In this document: piece by piece, positions 1 through 11,126 of the stretch
Numbering within the stretch: the stretch's first letter is position 1
How the letters are laid out: each line of letters starts with the position of its first letter
Source of the DNA: Eumeta japonica
Taxonomy: Eukaryota > Arthropoda > Insecta > Lepidoptera > Psychidae
Assembly: GCA_005406025.1 (NCBI GenBank)
Contig: BGZK01000714.1
Coordinates: forward strand, 1 to 64,000
DNA: 64,000 bases
Reading direction: 5' to 3'
Position numbers and translations under genes: made by a program
Notes under the pieces: model-generated
Told to the model about the DNA's origin: nothing
Seen by the model: the letters and a program-made list of their open reading frames with translations, nothing else
The model's database searches: none

Positions 1-1950
1 CCGTTCAAGAGTTTCACCCTTCACCTCTTGACTCCATCATCAGTCCCCCGTCACCAAGTTTTGATTATCATAATATTATATTGTCACAACTGCTCAATAT
101 TTATGCAAAATTTCATAAGAAACGGTTCAGCAAAATTAGTCGAAAAAGCTGTGTCGAAATTTGAATCAAAGATGGTACCAATCAAATGTATGCATGGGCT
201 CACGCTAAATGAAACCGTTAACAAAATATAGCTTATAATTCATTCTTACATTGGATTCTGTTGATACACGATTTGAGTAAACTAGGTTCTTGTCTACCCG
301 TCTACTTCAAATTGTAATATTTTTAATTGTTATACTTTCTACAATTCAACACATTTCAGTGGTAATTCCGACATAAACGCATTTTACCAAAACACTATTA
401 GGTTTGATAATTAACTATTATATCATTACTGCTACAAAATGTTTCCTTATTCCTAAATAACACTAACATAAGTTCCTTTTGTTAACTCACGTTAATTCGA
501 TGTAACTCTCCCTCTACGGAATCACTTTATTTTTATGGTACGCCCAAGTATAGGGTGGCGTGAATCACACACCTAACGCCATATAAGTAAATCCATGCAC
601 GCCGTTTTGCAGTGACTTTTAACCGTTATTTTTAAGGTCGAAATCGGCCAAAGTCTGTGCGCTTGGTCCGATGAGTGTCCGATTCGGTCACGATCACACA
701 GTTAACTCGAATATCGCCGTATCGTGGTTTTGAGATAGCAAAGAGACTGTTCAAAGTGTGGTATCACTAATATATATATAAAGCCAGTACAGTTATTTAT
801 ATATATGTCATAGAGGTAGTATCTGAAATATTGAATTGTTACTAGTGACGTTAGTGAGAAGCAATTTTACAGCGTGATGAATTTACTCTTGTTGTGTAAC
901 TAAGTAATTTAATTTAATTTGTTAATTATTTTAAAATAATGGTACATATCATTCAAATGGTTGAATTACTCAAAGGAGCGCCATCTGTTTAAGGATAGCA
1001 ATCTTTTAATTAATAAAATTGAAATAAAGCACAAAAATTCTACTGCATAACATTATAAGGATTGATGAGTTATTAGATGTATGATCTTATGATGTAAAAA
1101 GTTTGTAAAAAGCGACATCTGTTTTGGAATAGCAAAAGCTTAACGGAACTGAGACTCTATCTATGACATATATCTCGGTGGTCATGATATGTCGCCAGAT
1201 CTTAATAAAAAATTGTAGACAACGCAGGAGAATTACATTGTTATGCGGAGAGAATTTCTGTCGTATTCTGCTTATAAAATTTGTCTTCAAACCGATATTT
1301 TATAATTTAACGGCCCAGTTGTTATCGAGAGTGTACCGAGTTAGGGCAAACAGCGAAAAATGTTTGCGATGGTTGTTTACATTTTATTTTTCCCTCACCT
1401 TTACCGCGACGCTATCTATATACACGTTAAATATGTACGCAATATATAACACATTCTTGTGGTCCCACTTTCATTGACCTATTCAGTAAAACTATCGTTA
1501 GGGGAAGCTTTGCTTTTGATCAATTGTGTAGATGTGTCGCTATGTTTATCTATTCATTTATATATTGCAGAAATTAAACTAGTAAATGGTTAAACATATT
1601 ATATAATCACCACGTAGTTACATTTTATGTATATTTTATTGAGTACAAAACACTTATCATAATTTATTTTTCCTATTTAAATAACTGTTATATATTTAAA
1701 AAAAATGGATGCCTATTTTTCAAAATTGAACTACTTTTACGCAATCCAAGCGGTGCCATCTGGTGACGCAAATCCTCCAATTAATAAATATTCTAGAATA
1801 AATGAAGGAAGAGCTATCCAGGTATTTAGGTGTGATCTTTTCGAAGACTATTTATTACCTTAAGCATCCTAGTAAGGCAACAAATTTCAATTTACGTATC
1901 TCCTGAAAAAAAGTGAGATGGCGCTTATTTCATTTTCGTCAAATACAAAT

Positions 1951-2008
<58 letters not shown>

Positions 2009-2876
2009 GATGGTCGATACTAAATAAATTATCCTTTATCAATTTTCGCAGAACCATACTATTTGGCGGTCAATACACCTTGTTAATATGCATTATGTTA
2101 GAAATCTTTGGCATCATTTTAGATGTTACTAAACGATAACCAATAAGTTGCGCTGTGTCAAAGTGAGTCTGTATCGAGAATTAAATAATAGCTAATGATC
2201 GGAAAGTGTATGGCTTTACTTACTATGGTATTTTGTTATAGTAATAAAATGTTATATTAGGTTTAATTTAGAATTGTTCCTTTAACTACTTATATTTCAA
2301 CAGGCATAAAACATTTATTGATTTTGTGGTAACAAAAGTATCGTGTGAATCAGTGTTCGAATTTCCGAGTTGAAATTTCATCTTTAATTGCCCGCCAGAG
2401 GCATGTTTAATTAAGTAATTAAATTAAGTTGTTTGATTATCTTTAAAGTTCAGATCAAGTTTTTCTATTATTTTTATGTAGAAAAAGAAATAAAAAATCT
2501 AAATAGATCATCTTAATTACCTAGATCGTATGAATCTTACGCAATCTTAAAAAAATCATTTGTATATTGTACTAGAGAAATGCAGGCTCGTTATTTTTAG
2601 TACGTAATTTCTAGTCAGGGTGAACTTTTGTAAATAAATAATTTTTTGATGAAGTATAGTTTTATTTTTAATCGAATTTAATATACAAAGAAAAATCCTT
2701 TATTTCAGCCGAATATAAACCTGTTGCCAACTATTTTAGAACCTTTTACTTCCAGTCTTTAATGGTGGACGCCATAAAGAAATATTAAATTTAAAAAAAA
2801 TCACCAACTTCGTCAATCATACAAGATGCAACATATGTCTATTTTGTCAAATTCGTTGCATTTAAGTACATACAGG
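1..2876. other. AT-rich intergenic stretch without a recognisable gene
   Basis: No open frame here looks like a gene and no splice-linked exon set was found. The sequence is strongly AT-rich. It holds a long TA run (listed separately) and two copies of the nonamer GCGCCATCT/AGATGGCGC at 978-986 and 1916-1924. Open frames of 60-104 codons near 28-231 and 1163-1477 have no domain features and look like chance. Confidence 0.6.
1954..2005. repeat. (TA)n microsatellite
   Basis: About 26 uninterrupted TA units. Shorter TA runs occur near 3234-3252, 39138-39150, 43745-43762 and 58300-58318. Confidence 0.95.
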
Positions 2877-3640
2877 ATGGAATCAATCATGCATCTATTG
2901 GCAAATATTCATAATCTCCTTCTTTTTTAGAACTATGTCAAAGTAACCATAAAAAATATATATATAATTGAAAACATTCTTATGAATAATATAAAAAAAG
3001 GCCATTCAGAAGCCGAAACGGAAGTAGATATCATTTTATTTTCTTATGTAATTCATATGAAATACATAATTTTCGTATTTTGAAAATTTTAAAATGCTGT
3101 AATTTCTAAAATAGTTAACCGATTTGGCTCAAATTTTAACTCGACCTTTGTAATCGTCCACAAAACATGTATGTTGAGTTTCATAAGGATCTATAAATAA
3201 TTGTAGACGCTATCGGCTGACAATCCCTGCGTTATATATATATATATATATATGTAAACTTTTGAACCATATGTATTTTCTAACTCAGCTCGTCGAGTCA
3301 AGTCGAAAAACAGCAAAATATTTCAAAAGCTGCGTCATGAGAACAAATACAATAGTTAGATTTTTATGAAATCTACTAAAAATAATATAGACACAACCCT
3401 AATAAATGCTCGGCTAGACTGCAAGCATGAACGCGTTCGGGTGGCTGGTCGCGTGGCCAATAGCGGCGCAGTAACTACGCGTCAGCTGTTCTAAGGCTGT
3501 CTGTACGACATTTTTACGTAGATGTACTAAGCTATTTTTGTAGAAATGGCTACTTCAATAACTATGGTTTCTTTGGCAAAGTTATTCTAAAAAAGAAGAA
3601 AACTATGAATATGTACGGAAAGATGCATGATCGATTCCAT
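2877..3640. mobile_element. TIR element, copy 1 (about 764 bp), GC-rich core
   Basis: The left tip reads ATGGAATCAATCATGCATCT (2877-2896). The right tip (3621-3640) is its inverted complement with one mismatch. Similarity between the two ends continues inwards for about 75 bp, through an ATTCATAATCTCC-like stretch, a run of T before TTAGAA, and TGTCAAAGTAACCA against TTGCCAAAGAAACCA. Near the right end (about 3395-3500) is a GC-rich core that recurs inverted at 38547-38635. There is no transposase frame inside, so this is a non-autonomous DNA element. The superfamily is not assigned because the target-site duplication is unclear. Confidence 0.75.
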
Positions 3641-6600
3641 ATGGTATACGTATTTATATAACTTTTAGATTACCATTCAAAATTTCCACTCATTGGAGCT
3701 GCCAGTGGCGACGCTGGAATAATCTTGGATGTCGACAACATCAGCTTTGTGGGGCCTCTTTCGTTTTTCAATCAGAACGGAAACGCTAAACCAAACGAGC
3801 AGAATTGTACACTAATGTTGACTAATATAAGCGTTTTTCAGTCGGTACATGTGATTGTGCAAGTGACGGTTACTGTCTATGGGTATACATATTCTTTTAT
3901 AACTTAATAATGGTGCGATCGATCGTAATTAGAAGTGGTGTACAGTTAGAGCAAATTATAACATATTATCCGTCTGTATAACTTTTTATAACTTAAGAAC
4001 GTTTGGACCGATCTTGATGAACATAGTTAGAACTTAGGATTGCATGAAGATAGGCTCTATGTTATTTCCATACACCGTACATTTTTTTTATTCTTTAATA
4101 TCCTTATTCAATTCTTATTATGTAGTCACGTGTGTGTGTGTGAGTGAGCGTAATTTGCTTTTTGTAGGATTTTATAGAAGGATTAAATTTCTATATAATT
4201 TTTATGGAGCGAGATACAATTTAGAAAAATGATGAGAAGCGTCTTTTAGAATAAGTGCTGGAGGAATGGGGTTGAATGTTTTGTCTGGATGCCCAAACCC
4301 TTTATCCAATCACTAAGAAAATGGATGTGTATTGTTTTCGCGAATGGAAAGATTTCTGAAATAGTAAACTAGTATTCCTATGCGACGTTGTTTGCGTATT
4401 TTTACTATTGAATCGAATTTCTAAGCCGATGCTAAGAATTATTTCATTAATGAGAAACTTCTTGAGTAAAAAAGACTATTAACATTAACGCTTTGGCTTC
4501 ATCTACATATTTGTGTTATTACAGATTCTAAAAATTCTTTTAACTCAAAAAAAGCAACACCATCCCTACGTAATAAAGCATAAATTTTATTTCGATACTA
4601 GATTTAAACCCGACTTTGACCGAAATCGAAAAGTGACCGGTAACGTTATTCAAATTGCAAATGAAAAGGGGGGACAGGATCAAAAACCGAAACGACAGGG
4701 TCCCAAATCAGGAACGGAAGCAAGTTCGCAATCGACAATAGGACCAAAATTCGAACCTACTTCAATCGAGTATGATACAAATCGGCATCGAGAACAGGAC
4801 AGCGGTAGGGATCATGACTGGTATTGGAATCGGTCGATGTACAAGATAGAGGGATGCATTCTGTCCACGCGGGCAGAAGCGTGTAATATGTCAAGGGCGC
4901 CGTTTGTCTTTTGCCCTGACTGTGCTCGGGCCGGCACTTTATTATATTTTCTTGGCGGCCAATCAACACGGCATTTCGATGTAGCTTTTTTTTTTCGTCG
5001 TTCATAAATCATGGGTTTCATGGAAAAAAAAAGACCATCGATAAGGATAATAGGTTTTATTTGTGACTTAACCTAACACGATTAAGGCATCGTAAAGGCA
5101 ATGTCTACTTAACGTCTAAACCTAATCAACGTGATTTCGCGTTACACAGACTATTGATTAACTTTTTTTTTACATTACTTCAAAAAAAAAATAAGTGTTT
5201 ACAAGTGCCGTAAATACTTAAAAAATACCAAGTGATATTAAAATTATACACTTAATATATGGTATAAAAATACTTTTCTTTTTGTGTTACAATTAAATAA
5301 TATAAAAAAAAACGTGTGTTGCCTCTTAAACTACGATTAATTCAATACACTACGAGGTAATCGATTGGACCATTCGCTCAATATATTCCATTATTTTTAA
5401 ATAATTACACATTTAACATCTACACATCTCATAGACTTATAGAACTTCATGGCTACATAGTATTCATAAAATATAATTTGACGTGCATATGGTTTTCAGA
5501 CTAAGAAATGGATTTCTGTCAATTTATGGATATTTTTCGTACGGATCGTTCATCGCATCTTATAAACAATGCCAATGAACGAATGAAATGTGGACAGTGA
5601 ACAGTTGAAGGAAGAAACACAGTAATCAATTTCTGTTGAGTATGTGAACCAAAAGGCGACACATTGTGAAGAGAAATTAAGTCTTTTTAACGAGATCGAA
5701 ATTGCGGGCGAAGGTTATAGACTCCCTTTTAAAGGAAAGTGCGTTTTATTGTCATTGCCGTAGACTTGATAATACGTATATCAAATAGTATTTACGTTTT
5801 TTTTTCTCTCACCAAACCGAGTACAAAGCGGTAATTCGACCACAAATAGTAAAGCATGGTTTCTGGGCATAATCCCCCGGTTTTCTTTGCCGGATAAGCT
5901 AAGCAATGGTGGGTGGGACGTCGATTAGCCACGTGAGCTCAAAGGAGAAGGGACGAGTTTAGCAAAAACCTCGTTAAATCTCAATTACCGGAAGGTGTAG
6001 ACACGTAAGCCCACGTCAACTTTCAAATTGAGAGAAAATACGACACATTAACTATGCGAAGCATGTTACGTTATGTGAACATGTCGAAAAATTTGTTAGT
6101 CAAAATTATTACCCAAGAGGCGGGTGGGTCCGTTCACAGCTGGGTGAACCTCGCAGACGGGAGAGAGAAACAGAGGGCTAAAATTAAAAAAGGAGTCACC
6201 TAGTTAACGGACACCTCGTTACAAACAGCCAGACGCGGATACAGCATGGCGGGGGCGGAGGCAATGCGTGCAACTGTCCCGCTCGACTCAAATCCATTGT
6301 TTAAAAGGTTCGCTATCAACTCACGGCTACCAAGGCTTATCAATGACGGGAATTCTGTAACTGCGCCTGAAAACCGTCTGCGACAGCAAACTATTGGGAC
6401 GTGCGTATGACATGGAAGAGGGGGAAATGAGAGGGAAGGGGCAGGGGAGGGAGGAGAGAGAGGGAGACAGAACGCACCTCTCTCTTTCTATCTCTTACTA
6501 ACGGAGAATACATGCACTGAGGGAGCGTACACGGTTTTCTATAGCCAATTCTGGTATATACAATAATATTTAATATATTTGAAGAACAAAATAACAAAAC

Positions 6601-9600
6601 CTATGCCGATGTGCGCGCGATTAATTTTCACTTATTTGTGCAGTCGATAATTTTTTTAACTTTTAGACCTCCTTTCTAAGGATTACAAGAAACATTTTGT
6701 AGGTTTAGTAGGTAACTATCATTCAACTGCGAAAATGTTTTTTGTACAACTTCGCATAAATATCGTGGACTCTATGGTGCTATTAGTCTATGAAAACTTC
6801 TCCTATGGCACAAGGAAATATTGTGCACGATCACATCTCGCCTTCGCGGCCATCGTACGTACGGACGAACGTACAATTCTATGTAACGAAATTGGCGCCC
6901 GTTAGACGCGATGATGACGTCGATGCAGAAAAAATAGCCATTATTATACCGGCTTATAAGTTTTTGTTCGCAGTTCTATGTTGAAATGCGATGTTGTTAT
7001 AAAAATAATTTCAATTCGATAAAACATTTGAATCGTACTCTTTTGGGAGTATATTCGACGCGCGCGCACCACCTCGATCGATTCATTACTTTCCTGTTTG
7101 TCGCGACTTTGCCCGGGCTCGATAACTCTTTTGTGTTAGCTTATCGGGTTACTACATCCATAACCAAGGTGTGCGGGTGGTATACTTTGCGTTTCGAACG
7201 CACGCCCCGGAAGTTCATAGAGGACGGAAATAAATAATTATCATTAATTATTACATATTTACTATTTTTTTTCCATTATTTGTCTCGTACTCACATTTTG
7301 ATATGTCAATTCAGTATTTCTAAATTCTTAACTAAACCGATTCGGTCGGGATTCGTGATGTTGAAATCGTTGAATGTCGGCACGTCGGTTGGCGATAAGC
7401 TCGGCAATAACGCCTTAAGAATCCATTTCTTAACTCGCGCGATCACCGACACTACGTGGGGCCGATTTTCTGATTCAAGAACGGTTAATTTGCACATCCA
7501 CGGATTTAAAATGCGGGGCGGGATAAGAGCTCACGACTCACCCCAAAACTATAAATATTTACTTCATGTCATAAACTAGACGTCGAATCTTCGAGCAACT
7601 TATCTATAATCCCCCAAAATGAAACTAAAATTCGCGGCTGTACGTTTTTTTGGTTACTGATTGCGCAAGAGTTTCATTTAGGTATACTGGATGAAGTGCG
7701 ATATCAGAGTTTTTGTCTTATTCTTTAAGCGACATTTTGAAATGCTCGGATGTCGGCGATTTTTGTAGTTGGCAAAGAATTATTTAACATCTCCATTATT
7801 ACAAGAAGAAAAGCTTTATTTAGACGAATAGAAAATAACTGTCAATGTCCGTTGATTATTCGTATTTCAAGTGCGACCGATCAACAACGAAGCGTCACAA
7901 ACACAAACCGCATTAGCGGTTAAACATACCAATGATAATAAACTTGTAAAATATATAGCGTCGAATTAGATGTCGCCTCTTCGAGGACTTGCTGCAATAT
8001 TAAAAAAAAAAACGAAATAACACATTTTAAAGCATGACAGTCTCACGAATTGTAAGCTGCGAGAAGGAACATTAAACTAGTAAAAATTAAGCATAAACAT
8101 TATAAGTAAACAATAATTTGTAAACAACAAAACAAGCCTAATTGAAGCACCCGACGACTGCGCCACCCGTCGGAGTAAAATCACATTTTTCTTTTAATAT
8201 ATCAAACCCAAGTATTGGCTTAAGTAACTCTTGTTTTTTTTTTGTTGTATTGGTCAGTGCTTAGAATTTTCCTAATTTTTAAGTATGACGTAAAATCTAA
8301 AATTAAAATGGTATTAAAAATATCGACCGCAAACTTACAAATTAGGTAATTCATCATAAAATAATGTATATACACAAATGTTGATTAGTTCTTTGTTAAA
8401 ACAAATATTTTTATAATTTGTGGTACTGGCCGTAAATTTTAAAAGTTATATAAAAATAATGGATTGTAAAATGTTTACAATATTTCAAATGTTAAGATGT
8501 TGAATTTTTATTAATTACATATAAATATGGGCCATTAAATAAGAACTGTATATTAAAATTTTAATTACATAATCTTCCATTATAATTTTTAAAAATATTA
8601 TTACTAATTTTATCATTAAGTTATTATACTAATAAACATTCCATTTATGGCTAATTTGATTTTAACAAAAAACGAATAGTCAATTAGTCATTTTCGAAAA
8701 ACATACAGTTGTCCGATAATAATACAAAATAGCTATCAAAACCTGCCAATTCCACTTGTAAGACAAACATAATATTCATAAATAATACTCGAAGATTACA
8801 TTACGTAAAAGAAGTAATATGAAATATGCTTTCCCAAATTTCGAGATCAAGAAGTTGACTTTGTTTAATCCATAATCGTTTACGAAAAAACCCGTGATTA
8901 TTGTAAAGAAACATTTGACCACACGTAACATTGAAAATATTTTGCAACATTTAACTACAACTTCCTACTTAACATTTAAACATATATCTACAATAAAGAA
9001 TTCAGAGAAGTGTATCACTATAATTTTATTTAATAATACATTTAGAGTTAATATACGCTTTTTTTGTGACCAAGCGTGCTAGATGGTTCGATTTTGTGCT
9101 ATAAAATTTAATTGTTTCTTTTTTTATTTTTCACATTCATATCTTAACTTAAATAGCATGTATTAAGATATGACTTCCAACAATTTTTAAAATTGATTTC
9201 GATGCCAATTATTTGTATGCATTGATTCTTTAAAAGTATACACCCTAGACTAACAATAAACGCGGCGTTGCGTGATACTAACATAGTACTTAGTGACATA
9301 GGTAAAGGGGTACGTCCACTGCCCAAGTCTGGATTAAAAAAAATTCTCCATGCGTGGGCGCACATCACGAGCGTTTTTACGCTATGTTAGTTTAGTTTTA
9401 ACAGCAATACAAATAAGGTACTCAACGTGTACCTTTATTGTAAGTCTGTGGAATTAGAAGCCTTAATTAAATATTTGTTGTACAATTTTGAGAAATTTGG
9501 AACGATCGGAAAACGTAAAAAGAGACATCGTAATAGAGAAATCATTTATAAAAGCATCGTTGGATTGCAGCAGAAATGAAAGTAGCAATCCTGCAGTTAC

Positions 9601-9740
9601 TTTCAGATTAGAGACATTCTCATCACCAAGCATTTAAACAATCCTTACTGTTATTACAAAATCCGAAAGCGTGTCTAGTGCGTGTTGAACTTATTTTGAA
9701 GATGTGTTTGAAGGCTCTACTACACGTATAGGCGATACCG
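3641..9740. other. Intergenic stretch, no gene recognised
   Basis: A 164-codon open frame at 4513-5007 (plus) is the longest in this part but has no recognisable domain and a shifting composition. A purine-rich tract lies at 6413-6471. A GC-richer, CpG-containing patch spans about 6830-7560 with several short frames in different phases and could be a promoter or a first non-coding exon of a gene outside the window. About 8,000-9,700 is almost pure AT-rich sequence. Nothing here supports a coding call. Confidence 0.5.
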
Positions 9741-9747
9741 CAATTAC

Positions 9748-9824
9748 ATACATACACACACACACACACGCACACACAAACAGCCACACGCACGCACACG
9801 CACGTACACACAAGCACACAAACA
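9748..9824. repeat. CA-type microsatellite, interrupted
   Basis: CATACACACA repeats followed by interrupted CACACG, CACGCA and CACAAG units. Long translated frames on both strands across this block are repeat artefacts. Confidence 0.9.
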
Positions 9825-9899
9825 TGTTGGTGGCATGTAATGTAAATGTAAATATGTTGGTTGGTGGCACACAAATAATTCAAACAGGTGTACTGTTTG

Positions 9900-11126
9900 A
9901 ATTATTGAAAATGTCTTAGTGAACCATAGTTTAATCATTCAATCTATTTCATTTTCTTTATATTTAATTTTGATTTGCCTCCGTGTCCAACCCCAAGATA
10001 TTGGAAACACAAATAAAAATCACGAGGATGCCGGCTGTTGAAACATTATGCTGTGACGATGAGTGAATATTTACATTTTGAACATAAGTCTTGTTTTTTT
10101 TTTTGATAATAGTTACAACGAAACTGTATTAATGGGCAGGATTTTAATATGCGAGAATTGGGATATGGACAATATATTTATGGGAGAACACACATTTAAG
10201 GCTCTGGCAACACATCACGTTTTCAGGCTCTAACAATACAATAATATTATATTACACAACGTTTAAACACTACATTAATAGCAACAATTTATACCCGACT
10301 AATTATGGCAACATTGAAAAAAAATCACACTCGCGGTGTAAACACAAACAGATCGTAAAAAACCTTTTATACTTCCACGCCCTTCATCTATCCTGACTAT
10401 CCACACGGCAGTTAATTCACCATAGTTTATGACGGTTAAAATAATTAAAAATGTAATGAACAATCACTGCAATGAATGTGAGTGTATACAAGGTGTAGCA
10501 TAAAGAATGCTAAACAAATGTATATGGCAACACTAAAAAGTCTGATGTGAAATTTCTCCACAAGGAATATAACATATAAATTGACATCAGGTATTGATTG
10601 TCGTCAATGAATAGTTGATAAGTGTTTTTATTTCAATTTAAATGAAGAATTAATTTTATATGTGGACGGTCAACGACACGAATGATTGATTGCAGCGTAA
10701 AGATAAATTAATATCTCCTATCAAATAAGCCTACATTAGGAACAACTGTATATATTTATACTCCATCTTTACACAAAGAACAAACAAATATAAAACCACA
10801 TGAGTATATGCATTGCGGAGACCGATTTTTGTGATTTTACACAATTTGATATATGAAAAAATATATGATATAAATCCGACTTGATAAGACAATTAATACA
10901 ATATTTGACATAGACTTAATGCATAACATTTAAGTACGTTAGTGATGTTGTAGAAGGTAGGTATTCTGGTGCCACATCTATCGGCCATGATGTTGATGTC
11001 ATCAGAAAATCTAGAATTGACTACGGGCGGAAAAAAGAATATTGTCTTGCTAGACCACTATACTCGAATTTGCTGTCCTGTCACACAAAATATCTCATTG
11101 GATCTAGTGTTGATACTTTTCGTATT
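9900..11126 (-). other. 3' flank and probable 3' UTR of the Ig-LDLa receptor gene
   Basis: AT-rich sequence follows the receptor stop codon on the minus strand. No AATAAA lies within the first 150 bases. The nearest clear candidate on the minus strand is TTTATT (plus-strand reading) at about 10627-10632, which would give a 3' UTR of roughly 500 bases. This is an inference and no transcript evidence is available. Confidence 0.35.

Noticed and set aside
4757..5021. Two minus-strand frames opposite the 4513-5007 frame
   Set aside because: Overlapping frames on both strands suggest low stop density, not coding.
6895..6906. TGGCGCCCGTTAG as a retroviral-type primer binding site
   Set aside because: Only the first eight bases resemble the lysine tRNA-type site; no LTR end or partner LTR could be found.
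9623..9938. Overlapping open frames of 64-86 codons on both strands
   Set aside because: They are translations of the CA-type microsatellite (runs of Cys/Val or His/Thr) and not genes.
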